Shown piece after piece: positions 49,601 through 61,695 of a DNA stretch of 64,000 bases. The stretch is taken from assembly GCA_947095535.1 (NCBI GenBank), contig OX352773.1:35361398-35425397 (forward strand). The letters are read 5' to 3'. The stretch comes from Poecilobothrus nobilitatus (taxonomy: Eukaryota; Arthropoda; Insecta; Diptera; Dolichopodidae). Positions within the stretch are counted from its first letter, which is position 1, and each line of letters begins with the position of its first letter. The notes below the pieces were generated by a model, which did not search any database, was not told the DNA's origin, and saw nothing but the letters and a program-made list of their open reading frames with translations. The translations under genes and the position numbers were made by a program.

Positions 49601-51952
49601 ACTATTAACACCTAATATGAAAGCAATACATTGAACAGTTAAAGATTATTTGTTTATTTGTTTATATTACTTGACTGCATATTGTAAAGATACACCAAAT
49701 TGGAGAGCTCTTTTCTTTATGGATATGGGCCTACATCTTCAAAGAGTATTTTCAATACCCTGGTTAGTTGTTCCTTAGCTGTAAAACAACTATAACTTGT
49801 GAATTTGGAGAAGTTGATCAACTAAACTAAAAAAATATCGATAGCGAATAAAATTTAATACTAAAAATATATCACGTAACGTAAGACTATTCAAGAAAAG
49901 GAAGAATAAATTACAAAATTTTGAATGAAGAAAATTCAACTTGGCAACGTGGCAATGAAATACCGGTACCATAAGTAGTTATTTTTTTTTTTTGAAAAAT
50001 GTATCTTCCTCTAAATTGTTTTAATTGAAAATCTTCTTGAAACTGTTTTGTTTTACTTTAACGAAAACATTAATTTTTCTCCAAATTTTTTTCGTTCTAA
50101 TCCAGTGATATCTTATATATATGAAAATTAAATTTTAGTTGACATAAGTAAGTTTAAATTAGTAAGCTTAGTAAAATCTTAAGATAAAAGGCGAAAAATT
50201 TATCTTTTTTTAAATGAACCAACAAAATGCAGACAATTAAATTTTCTTTCGTATCTGCAAGTATAAGTATTTATATTTCAAATTAATTATATATATTTTC
50301 AAATATGACAACATTAAATCTTAAATTATTTTCAATATGATATAAATGGCATATAAATTGATATTAAAATAATTTTATTGAATTTCTAATGAAGATTTCA
50401 AAATTAATCTAATAAGTTTCACTCTTTTTTTAAAGTTTCTCTATTTTCCTTATGACATTTTACTATACTAACATAATATTTTCTTTTTGTTTCTTTTCTT
50501 TCTTTTCCCTTTTAGTTTCACATTCTTATTAACAAATACTTTCTAAAAATCTTTAAAAAGCTAGTTTTTTTTTTTTTGTAAAAAATTGTTCGTACTTTAA
50601 ACATTTTAGTAAAAATTAAACTAAATTTAATAAAATTAATGTCTCAAATATTTCACATACATACAAACATTTAGAATATTCAATTTTTTCATATTCAATC
50701 CAGTTTTTTTTTTTTTTCTAATATAGTATATGTATATCTTGTAAATATATTTTAATATAAAGTATCTTAAGATACTGTAGAAAATTTTTTAACAACAAAA
50801 TAAAAAAAGTTTTCATTTTCCCCTTTAAAGTTTTATAATCAAACCCTAAGGATACGATATTTTTTTTTATTTTTATTTTGTCGGTTCTTTGAAGCCATAG
50901 AAAATCTTGGTTTGGCAGGAAATTGTATTTAATAAAGGTAAAATGGTATGATGTAAAATATGGTATTTTTAAAAGATTTAATTTGACCTCATAACATTTC
51001 CACCGCAATAAGAAAAAAAAAGTATAAAAAAATTAAAGAAAAAAAAACAAACAAAACAGAAAATACGCAGGCAAAAAAAGAAAAGAAAAAGGTGTTCTAT
51101 AGGAAACGAATAAAAAATAAGATTGAAAGAATGATTGATTTGATTCTCAGTGCTATTTTTTTCTTATATTTTAATTTTTTTTTTTTTTTTTGAATAGAAA
51201 TGATTGAATTTATAAGAAACAAAATTGTTGAAAAGGTCAAATATATATATACGTTCATTTAAATAAATATATTTTGTATTGATTGAATATAGTTTTTTTT
51301 TTTTAAATAAAATTTCTTTAAATCAAAATTATTCTAAAAGATCAAATAAAAAGTACCTATCTTAAAATGGATATATGGTTAGAAAGATAAAGTTAGATGA
51401 AACTTTAAAGACCTTTTTATTTTAAATGACTTTTTTTTATACTAAATAGTCTAAAGCAAATAATTTTAAATAAATTAAAAAAAAAAAAATTATTTTTATA
51501 TATTTTTTTTAAATTCTTTTTTTATTTTTTTTTGTTTATTTTCTTTTTATTGTTCCAAATGAAATTTAAAATCTTATAATGACTTATTTATAATATAATG
51601 ATCAGTTTTCGTTTTACTTCTAAAATATATAATCATTTTATTTTTTTTTATATTTTTTATATTTATTTTTATTTTATAAAATTTGAATAAAAGTTTAATT
51701 TTTGAAAATATAACCATCCTATTGGTTAGCTTTTAAAAAGTTTTGTTTTTCGAATGAAATTTCAATACAATTCTAAAATTAGTTTTACTATTCAATCTGT
51801 AACAATCATTAAAACCATTAACATTATTTATTTATTTTGCTTTCCCAACCAAATACAATATAATGAGAAAATAAATCAATTTACATCTTCTTAAATTAAA
51901 AATATGCATCTTCTACTTCTTCTGCTGTCTGTCTAATACTGCACGTTGGTGA
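46616..51952. other. A+T-rich non-coding DNA
   Basis: Over 5 kb without a recognisable gene or repeat. A short set of overlapping 'ACCATCGTCAA' words occurs at 47283-47322. Minus-strand open frames at 49790-49972 and 50718-51008 lack features. This may be intergenic DNA or intron. Confidence 0.5.
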
Positions 51953-52392
51953 TCACATAATATTTTTTATTATATTTTTGAAACTACTTCTGTCTACCAC
52001 CAAATGCATTAAGTCTCCTCTATTTTTTATACCAGTCCAATTTCGAAACATAAGAAATAGGCATGTATGCATGACAATTGTCCACCACTTATTGTAATCC
52101 CTCCTTCCTTTAATTCCTTTTCCTGAATAATTAACTGGAGTAATCCATATTTTTCCATTAATCCAGTGATTGATCCTATGATAATGTGATCGAAATAGGA
52201 TGTTTTACGACGCTTAATTTTTGTCAGTAATTCTTTGCTTTCGTTAATTCTTTGAAGAAAGTTTTCATTGGAAATATGTTTCGTCCATAAAATTTTTAAC
52301 ATTCTTCGGTTAATCCACATTTCAAAAACCTCAATCTTATTCAAATTACTGTAAGGTTCATAATTCCGTATAATAAAATATAGATCAAACAT
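51953..52392 (-). pseudogene. C-terminal relic of an RTE-type LINE endonuclease-reverse transcriptase
   Basis: A 121-codon minus-strand frame (52392-52027) contains 'FEMWINRRMLKILWTKHISN' (residues 23-42), 'RINESKELLTKIKRRKTSYF' (about 47-66) and 'LLQLIIQEKELKEGG'. These are hallmarks of the region after the reverse transcriptase domain in RTE-clade arthropod LINEs. After a frameshift, 'RGDLMHLVVDRSSFKNIIKN' continues the usual C-terminus down to a stop at 51953. The catalytic core is absent, and internal frameshift and substitutions show that it is dead. Only the 3' part of the LINE was inserted, as is typical of 5'-truncated retroposition. Confidence 0.8.
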
Positions 52393-52460
52393 ATAATTTT
52401 ATAATATATAGTTAGCGGACGCCAAGATTTAGCTGCAGGACACAAAGTATCTTTCTGTAG

Positions 52461-54921
52461 TTAAAACAAATAAATGTAACAGTAAGTCGATGCAACCGAC
52501 TTATTAATACCCTACACTTGAATAATTCGAATTAAATTAAAAATCCATAAGTTTTTTTGGCAGCTGCTTGAACTTCTTCCCTTTTCTGTCTTATTCATCT
52601 CGAATTTCAGGAAAGTAAAAGAGGCATTCTCTTGGGATATGCTTGACACCTTTGTAAAACATTTTAAGTTTCTATCTTTATTAATTTCGAAGATCGTTAG
52701 TCCTTGGGAGGTGTGTGTCAGGTACCTGAATTGCCACTCCAATTCATCGAATCCATTTCAGAAACATAAAGAACACATGCCACAACACCATTGTACTAAA
52801 TTTAAAGGTTCTACTTTTGTTGCTTTTGGAGATATGCTCGTTGCTTTTGTGCTCGTCCGGAAATTTCCAAAATACGAACCCATGGTTCAAATTGTTTCAA
52901 ATGTCAGTTTCCAATTTTATAGAAAAAGAAACATAACAGCACACTCTTGTACTAAAAATAAAGGTTCTATCTTTGTTGGTTGTGGAGATATACTCGTTTG
53001 CTCTGGGGCTCGTTCGGAAGCTTCCAAGATAAGAACCCATGAACCAAATCCTCTCACAGTTCAGAGACTTAAATAAAACATGAAAGAACACCACTCTGCC
53101 AAATTTAAAGGTTATAATATCTTAGTTGGTTTTGGAGATAATCTCATTTGCTCTGGGGCTCGTTCGGAAGCTTCCAAAATCCAAACTCATGGACCAAATC
53201 CTCTTAAATTTCAGAGACATAAATCGAACGGGAAGGAACATCATTGTACAAAATTTGAAGGTTCTATCTTTGTTGATTTTGGAGATAATCTCGTTTGCTC
53301 TGGGGCTTGTTCGGAAGCTTATGGACTATATCCTCTTAGTCCAAACCTATGGACTATATCCTCTTAAATTTGAGAGACATAAATCAAACGGGAAGGAACA
53401 TCATTGTAAAAAATTTAAAGGTTCTATCTTTGTTGGTTTTGGAGATAATCTCGTTTGCTCTGGGGCTCGTTCGGAAGCTTCCAATATACGAATCCATGGT
53501 TCAAATTCTTTCAAATGTCAGTTTCCAATTTTATAGAAAAGGAAACATAACAGCACACTCTTGTACTAAAAATAAAGGTTCTATCTTTGTTGGTTGTGGA
53601 GATATACTCGTTTGCTCTGGGGCTCGTTCGGCAGCTTCCAAGATCCGAACCCATGGACCAAATACTCTCAAATTTCAGGGACTTAAATAAAACATGAAAG
53701 AACACCACTCTGCCAAATTTAAAGGTTATATCTTAGTTGGTTTTGGAGATAATCTCGTTTGCTCTGGGGCTCGTTCGGAATCTTCCAAATCCAAACCCAT
53801 GCACCACATTATCTTAAATTTTACAAACATAAATCAAACTGGAAGGAACATCATTATAAAAAATTTAAAGGTTATATCTTTGTTGGTTTTGGAGATAATC
53901 TCGTTTGCTCTGGGGCTCGTTCGGAATCTTCCAAATCCAAACCCATGGACCACATCATCTTAAATTTTACAAACATAAATCAAACTGGAAGGAACATCAT
54001 TATAAAAAATTTAAAGGTTCTATCTTTGTTGGTTTTGGAGATAATCTCGTTTGCTCTGGGGCTCGTTCGGAATCTTTCAAAATCCGAACCCATGGACAAA
54101 AACCTCTCAAATTTCAGAGACTTAAATAAAACATGAAAGAACACCACTCTGCAAAATTTAAAGGTTATATCTTTGATGGTTTTGGAGATAATCTCATTTT
54201 CTCTGGTGCTCGTTCGGAAGCTTCCAAATCCAAACCCATGGACTAAATCCTCTTAAATTTCAGAGACATAAATCGAACGGAAAGGAACATCATTATACAA
54301 AATTTAAAGGTTATATATTTTTTGGTTTTGGAGATAATCTCATTTGCTCTCGTGCTCGTTCGGAAGCTTCCAAATCCAAACCCATGGACCAAATCCTCTT
54401 AAATTTCAGAGACATAAATCGAACGGGAAGGAACATCATTGTACAAAATTTAAAGGTTATATCTTTGTTGGTTTTGGAGATAATCTCGTTTGCTCTGGGG
54501 CTCGTTCGGAAGCTTCCAAAACCCAAACACATGGACTAAATCCTCTTAAATTTCAGAGATTTAAATTGAACGGGAAGAAACATCATTGTACAAAATTTAA
54601 AGGTTCTATCTTTGTTGGTTTTGGAGATAATATCGTTTGCTCCGGAATCATTCGGAAGCTTCCAGAATCCAAACCCATGGACGGATTTTGTCCAGAACTT
54701 AGCCTTCCTTTCGTAATTAGTAACCAACTATATAAATTTCATCAAGATAGCTTCATTAGTTTTCGAGTTATCGTGTAAACGGACGGATATCGCTACATCG
54801 ACTCAGGAGGTGATCCTGATTCGGAATATATATACATGTCCATATCTAACTCGCTTCCTTTTGGTGGTTACAAACACCATACAAAAGTTAATATACCCTA
54901 TACTTTAGGTGTAGGGTATAA
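52461..54921 (+). repeat. Fly-type 'TATACCC' interspersed repeat, copy 2, with expanded about 147-bp array
   Basis: The ends match copy 1 at 15601-16651: AAGTCG hairpin and ATACCCTACAC on the left; GTGATCCTGATTC, CCTTTTGGTGGTTACAAAC and the hairpin TATACCCTATAC...GTGTAGGGTATA on the right. The interior is a direct array. 'CTCTGGGGCT' or variants occur at 53001, 53151, 53298, 53458, 53615, 53762, 53908, 54054, 54201, 54347, 54493 and 54640, so the period is mostly 146-147 bp. A block of about 600 bp containing four units (two types) is itself repeated (52900-53130 resembles 53508-53730). The first unit is of copy 1 type. Open frames of 63-145 codons on both strands are by-products; units of 146 bp break any common frame. 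Confidence 0.85.
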
Positions 54922-55099
54922 AAAACAGCTTTCAAGAATTTTAAAACTCGAAACCAGTAAAATTTGAAAATTATCGAATTATTGAAAAATACACATAATT
55001 TTTAATAAATTTAAAGTTGAAATGAAAAATAACTGCAATGTTGACATATTGATGTGATGGCGATAATGTAATGCATAATGTAATTTTAAATTATCTCTG
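54922..55099. other. Non-coding spacer
   Basis: Nothing recognised. Confidence 0.4.
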
Positions 55100-55227
55100 T
55101 GAATACAAGAATGACAAGAATGTCGTAAGGGGGAATAAATCATACGACGTGTGTGGAATTCGAACCCACTCTTCTTCGGTGTTTACACCGTTATACCCTC
55201 TTACCCACTAGGCGACCGATGCCTCTT
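55100..55227 (-). mobile_element. tRNA-derived SINE, family S1, copy 2
   Basis: Read on the minus strand: GAGGCATCGGTCGCCTAGTG (A-box region, one mismatch at TCGCCTAGTGG), GTGTAAACACCGA, then 'GAGTGGGTTCGAATTCCACA' (B box) and 'CACGTCGTATGATTTATTCC' followed by CCCTTACGAC. It aligns throughout with 20850-20992, including the hairpin after the B box. Confidence 0.65.
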
Positions 55228-57708
55228 TTATAAATTATAAAATCATTTTTAAATTACAAGAATCAAAAAAACGTTGTAAAAGAAAAACAATAATAATAAT
55301 ACAGAAATAATTTTAATATAACTTTAAAGAACACAAACTATATAACTCTAACTCTAAGGTAATGAAATTTCATAATTTAGTACTGCATGAAAATAACACA
55401 ACACAACACAACACTTATAAACAATTTAAATCCATATTAAAAAAGTGCAGAAGTTAGTGCATCTCTTTGTATTAGATTTTTTTAATGTGATAATAAATAG
55501 AACTGGCCCTGGCATTATCAAATGGTGATATGCCATTTAAAACATTTTATCACCTCTATCATATGTCTGTATTTATATCATATTATATATAGAAATCATT
55601 TTAATTTCAAAAATTAATTTATTTATTACTTTTAGTTCTGGATTCCTTCAATTTATTAAATTTTATTTATTTTTAAGAGAAAAATTTTATTTCTACTTAA
55701 ACTTAAAAATATTTATTATCTATACAAAATGGTCATATACAATCAATTAAAATAAATTATGAAATATATAAGTATTAAGATTTATTTTTATTACAAAAAG
55801 TGAATTTCTATCCTTAATAATGTCCTATATTGGTATTTTTGAAGTTTAGTTCTAAAAATAAAAAAAAAACAAAAAAACTTTGAACAAAATACGAATACAA
55901 ACTCTTCCATATTTATTTAAAAAAAAAAAATACTTATAGTTCTACTTTTATTTTATTCGAATTTAAGTAGTAATAAACATGAAAGAAACAGACAAAAGAA
56001 AAAAGCACAAAAAAAAAAAAATTAAAACAGGATAAGAAAAAAATAAATAAATTAAAATTATCACATGTCATTTTTGCCGTAAACCATCAACTTGAATGTT
56101 TTATCGCATTTATCTTAATTATCTTCTTTTTTTTTATTTATTTGTTTCTATGTATTAGTATATCTATTCTACATATTATGTAACATAATATGTATTATAA
56201 TACATATATTTGTTTACTCTATGCATTTTATATTTAGTTAAAGATAATAATTGTGCTTCAAACTATTTTGAATAATGTTACTGTACCGTGTAAATCAGTT
56301 CACTGGGCTAAGAATTTCACAAAAATTCTCTAGGATCGATTAAAATATTTATTTATGATCTTCATTAAATAAATTTAGTTAAAAGATTGACCAAAAAAGC
56401 TACAAAAAACTATACTTCAAAATGTGAGAAACTCACAACTTATATTTACATTTTTTATAATTTAAAATATTATTAGATAACTTAAATTTTTAATAAAAAT
56501 CAAATCTTTTATGCAAAAACAATAAATTATATAAAAATTTCAACTTTTTTTTTATATTAAATTGAACCAGCAAAGACACAAATCACTTTAAAAATACATA
56601 ATAATAATAATATATTATATTATTGATTATAAAAAATTTAGATATGTTTTGTTTCAAATAATATTTCCAGAACTGTTTAAATAAATAAATGTTCATTCAT
56701 TCATCATACAGTCATATGACATATACTCATGTGTACATAATATGCACATACTCATACATTATTTTTGTATCTATAAAATAGTAAAATTCAAACAATCAAA
56801 AGAGAAAGAGATAGAGAGGTGCATGTAGAATAGAAAGAGTTTTGAAATTGGAAAATGTAAAAAAAAAAACTTTTTTTTTTTTTATGTTTATTTTTATTTG
56901 TTTTCATTGTAAAGTTGCCATATTTATAAAATCTTTTGAAATGGAAACAACATCAACAATGACAACAACAATAAGATAATATTCTAATTGCATATAAAAT
57001 TCAATGTCCTTCTTAGGATTTCAAGTAGAATAAAATAAAAATAAAAACAAAAACAAAAACAAAAATTATTTGGTTTTATTTAGTTTATTTTGTAAAGGTT
57101 TTGACAGCAATATTATTGTGATTAACATTTTTATGTCCAAATGTTTACACAGATGAACATATGTCTATATTTATGTTTTATATGTATACAAGAATGTAAA
57201 ATAAATCTAAGATGTCATTTTTTTTTTTTCTATTGTTAGGACAACTTTTATTTTGTTATTTATGATTTTATTATTGTATTTGTAAGTACTAAAGTTATTT
57301 ATATAACAATAAGAAGAAAATAAAATTAAAAAATTAGAAAAGTAAAGATAAAAATGTTTGTCGGTTGATCCGAATAGTATTTATTTAATATTTTGATGAA
57401 ATATTGTAATAGTAATAATATGATCAACTGTTTAATTTTTTGCATTTAAAATATGAAATAGATATTTAGATCTATCTTGAAGACCGATTATCAACAGTGA
57501 TTTTTTTAATAACTATTAAAAATTTTAATTAAGTTTATCGCGAGTAACATAGGTGCAGGAAATTAAATAATCAGGATATTAACATCTCATGGAAGTTGGC
57601 TCCATTTTTGTAAGAATTAGTGGAATTAATTCCCTTTAGTAGTTATAATATCACTTTTGGTGAAAATTTATTTGACTTTTAAAAAATAAGTAAGAATTAT
57701 TTCTACTA
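55228..57708. other. A+T-rich non-coding DNA
   Basis: Short runs only, such as ACACA at 55397-55410 and (CAAAAA)n at 57042-57062. No gene seen. Confidence 0.5.
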
Positions 57709-57892
57709 TACGAGCCCTGTTCGGTCACAGTTCGGTTTTTTATTTTTCTTAAAAAAATGTAATTTGAACGAGAAAAAAACAATGTTCTGTTATTCGAATT
57801 TTTCATTATTGTTACATAATTTAACTTAAAAAAATTGTATATTCTATTTTTCGTCAGTGATCGAAGTCAACTGTGACCGAATAGGGCTTGTA
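57709..57892. mobile_element. Short MITE with 24-bp inverted ends
   Basis: The left end TACGAGCCCTGTTCGGTCAC (57709-57728, continuing AGTT) and the right end, inverted, TACAAGCCCTATTCGGTCAC (continuing AGTT) differ at two of 24 positions. The interior is 130 bp of A+T-rich sequence. TA at each border may be the target duplication of a Tc1/mariner-type element. Non-autonomous; no partner is seen in the window. Confidence 0.65.
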
Positions 57893-59744
57893 GAGTTCAA
57901 AAATATATAATAAGGCATGATTTTACAGTACATTACAAACTGAGAATTATACGCAGTTGTTCCGCGAGATTTCGAATTACAAGGCATTGTGTATAGTTGG
58001 TTTTTTACAAAGCCTTGATACATCACTAAATATACAGATAGATATTCTGCAAAAAAAAAATATAACCTTGCAAATTTGTAACTAATCAAGTAAAACAAAA
58101 TTGTTCATTGCGATACTTAAAAATTATATATAAAACTGAAAATCAGTATTACTCATTTTTAATGAAATGCACACAGAATCAAATACCAAAAATAATGTAA
58201 TTAAAGTGTCTCTATGAATAGTTGTATTACTGATAATTATTCATAATGACTTTGAAGAAAAAGACCTTCTAAGATTTAACACAAAGTACAGATTTCAATA
58301 GAGAAAGTACATAACATATACTAAAAGAAAACGTTAGCAACAAATTGCTGCTAGTTTTAATAGAGCGTAGGTGTGGTTTAGTCGGTAAAAATCGGGCATA
58401 TCTACATTGTGCTACAGGATACATAGTGTCTTTTAAAAATTCCGACCAATCCATGATAAAAAAAAATTACTAATAATATTAACAGAACTGGCATGGAGTA
58501 TGTACTACGGTTGAGAAAATTTTGGACAACCATATAAGGTAAAATATTGACTCGAAATTAAGAAATGTAATTAAATTTATTTGTAAAGTTGTTGTAAAAA
58601 TTTTAAGTATTCCTGAATAAAAATCTTTGAAAAAAGAATATGATAACAGATTGTAAAGTCGTTGTATAGCTATAAGAATAAGTTGTATTCGTGATACATG
58701 AATCTATATCACATTATCTCAAAATAATATTGTTGGATTTTCTTGTTGAAAATTTTGTTATATCAAAATAAAACTAATATTCAAAATCAAGTAATTACGT
58801 TTTAAAGGAAAATTTTTATTTAATTAAATATTTTCATTAAAGAAAACTTCATATTTTCAAGAGTATCTGTCATTTATGCATTATATTATAATTAATTTAT
58901 AGAATTTTTATATTTAAATTTGAAGATTAAATAAGTTTTTCATTTTAATTTAACCTGAAAATTCAGAATTCAAATTATAAATATTTTATTTTTTTCTTTT
59001 TTTTTAACTATTTTCTAATGAAAATTAAATGCCAAAAATAAAATAAATTCATTTAATTAAAAACAAAAAGTGATTTTTACAAATTTTATTTATATATGAA
59101 TAAATGATGAATAAAAAATCTAGTATAATTCAATAATAAGATTTAATTGAAAGTTATATTTGATAATTTCTTTGAGGTATTATAGTCTTTGATTGTCAAC
59201 ATGACGTAAAGGTGATCATATAAATGGTTTATTTATTTTGTAAACAAAAAATTTTTTTTTAAAATTAATATAATAATTCGAGTATCAAATGTTTTTATTA
59301 ATATGGGTATGTATGTAGGTAAATAGAAAAATTTTATGTTTATTATTTGGTTTCTTTACACAATGATCAATTTAATCGCAATAAAATATTTTCCTTTAAT
59401 GAAGCATTTTATTCATCAATTTGAGATTTATCTTTTATGTAACAGAGTTTACTGACATAAAATAATGACAAAACTCTCAAAGAGTACGAAATACTAAGAA
59501 AATCAACCAATTAAATATTTGAAAAACATTTGACGGGGAAAAGATATCGCAAAACAAATATGCAGGATCTATATTGCATCATATTGAAATTTATATAATA
59601 GATGTATTAAGTGTAAGATCATTTCACTATATTTTTATCTATTATATAAAAATGTCAATAAGCCAATAATCAATTAATGTTGGTCAAGCTTGATTAGATT
59701 CCATATGTACATAAATTTTAATTAAGATATAAATTATCTATTTT
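57893..59744. other. A+T-rich non-coding DNA
   Basis: Minus-strand open frames at 57844-58098 and 58269-58454 are not supported. An isolated A-box-like TGGTTTAGTCGG at 58374-58385 has no B box after it. Confidence 0.5.
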
Positions 59745-61695
59745 TAGCACATTTCCAAAAAAATTTTGAAAAAATGTGCTTATTAGTTTCACTCTGTCCG
59801 TCTGTTTACAAAACTTCTACACCGTTAAAGATAGAGAAAAAAAATTTTAACCATAGGTAGGTCTCATAAAAAAAATAATTTTGTGGAACAACTTTTTCAT
59901 GTAGCCCCTCCCATTACGGAGCTACAGCCCCTCAAACTTTGAAAAAGCCCTATTTTTAAAAGCATATATCTTATATTCTGCTTAAGATTTTTTCAATCTG
60001 AAAACGTTATTCGACAGGTATTTCTTTTATATTTGTAAATTAATATCAAAATTATACAATTTTTTTCAATTCAAGATATAAGATATAAAAATTAAAGCTC
60101 CAGTAATAAATTGCGAAAAAGCGTCATTTTCAGATGTATATATCGCAGGCTCTGCGTAATAGTTTTGCAATCTAAAACCGCCAGAAGATCGAAAATTTTA
60201 TTATCTATATAAAACAATATCAAAATTATGTAATATTTTGTAATTTACTATTTAAATTTACCGTTATATAAAAACCACATTTTGCATGAAATTTCTCTTT
60301 TCATAACTCCGGCACGCCTTTAGGTAGAAACCTGCAATTTTGAGACAAGAAAGAACTTTTAGAATTAGTATAAGTTTCCTCAAAACATTTTTTGGTAGCA
60401 CCCCCTGTTTAAGAGTTATTATTCTTCAAAAATTGAAAATTTGCTATTTTTAGACACCTGTAACTTAGGCACCTGTACAAATTTTTCTTCGGCAAGACAT
60501 GCAAATTAAAGGTTCAATAATATATTTTTACGTGTGTTAACGGCTTTTTTTAGTTATATAGGATTCCGGAATTACGGCCCCTCAAAATTTCAAAAAAGTC
60601 CTATTTTCACATATTTTCTTATTACATGAAATTTTCAAATTTTTGTGTAAGTCACACTTTTAAACAGTTTGTATTGAGTTTTGGAAATGTGCGCTTTTAA
60701 AAACCGTTGGTTTACATTCTACCTTGTTTTTCTATTCAAATTCAATTCAATTGAATCCAAAGAAAAACAAGGCAAAATGTAAACCAACGATTTTCAAAGG
60801 CACACATTTCCAAAACACAATACAAATTGTTTAGAACTGTGACTTGCACCAAAATTTGAATATTTTTTTAGAATTTCATATAAGAAAAATGTGAAAAATA
60901 AATAGAAGCACTTCCATATCAATTTTAAGGAAACCCTATACTTAATTAAGAAACACCATTAGAAGTAGATGAAGGAAGAAAATCATGAAAAATTTGGTTT
61001 TCACATAACGGTAAATTTAAATACTATCGCATAAATGGTAAATTTAAATACTAAATTTGAAAAAATTGTATAACTTTCATTTATTCATATAAAGGTAGAT
61101 AGATATTCATTTATAAAAGTAAAAAAAGATTCCATTACCTAAATGGTAGTAAAAATAATAATAACAATAATAGGCGAATTCATCTTTTCATTTCCACTCT
61201 CAATTGAATGTTGCCGCATCCTATTGTCCTAACCTTTACTATTCCTACTCTCTAGCCAATATACTGCATCAACAGGTAAGGGTTTTATTTCATTATATTG
61301 GCTAAAGAGAGAGGTGGATTTAGTCAATACACTACCAAGGGGGAATTTTTGGTGTCTTTGGAAGATTCCCACCTCCCTTAGGGAAAAAAACAAAAAGTCC
61401 TGACTAATGGATCGACGTTTTTAAATTGGAAAACTGTTAAGCAGAATTTGAGATATACACATTTAAAATAGAGCTTTTTCAAAGTTTGGGGCATATGGAG
61501 CTACATGAAAAAGTTGTTCTACAATATTAATTTTTTATATCAAACCTACCGATGGTTAAAATTTAATTGCTCTATCTTTAACGTATCTATTTAACGTATC
61601 TATCTTTAATGTAGAAGTTTTGTAAACAGATTGAAGGACGAACCGACAGATTGAAACTAATAGGCATTTTTTTTAAAATTTTTTTTGGAAAAGTG
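59745..61695. mobile_element. Complete fold-back element with two facing arms
   Basis: Left arm about 59745-60747, right arm about 60748-61695. At the centre, 'CGTTGGTTTACATTCTACCT' plus TGTTTTTCT pairs with AGAAAAACA plus 'AGGCAAAATGTAAACCAACG' (27 of 29 bp), around CAAATTCAATTCAATTGAAT. At the outer ends 'TTTTTAGCACATTTCC' faces, inverted, 'TTTTTAACACTTTTCC', followed on both arms by TATTAGTTTCA-CTCTGTC-type sequence and GTTTACAAAACTTCTACA. The right arm has lost part of the middle and carries foreign sequence at about 61150-61400. No transposase. It is the best copy of the family scattered across this window, mostly as single arms. Confidence 0.8.
61150..61400. other. Insertion in the right arm of the fold-back element
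   Basis: G+C-richer segment with no counterpart in the left arm. It contains a hairpin: CTCTCTAGCCAATATA (61248-61263) faces TATATTGGCTAAAGAGAG (61294-61311). It may be a later, unidentified transposon insertion. Confidence 0.45.

Noticed and set aside
52639..54778. Series of long overlapping open frames with a repeated 'FVGFGDNLVCSGARSEAS' motif
   Set aside because: They are translations of the 146-147-bp DNA repeat. Unit lengths of 146 and 160 bp break the frame, both strands are open, and there is no start context or splice structure.
58374..58385. A-box-like TGGTTTAGTCGG
   Set aside because: No B box at a suitable distance.
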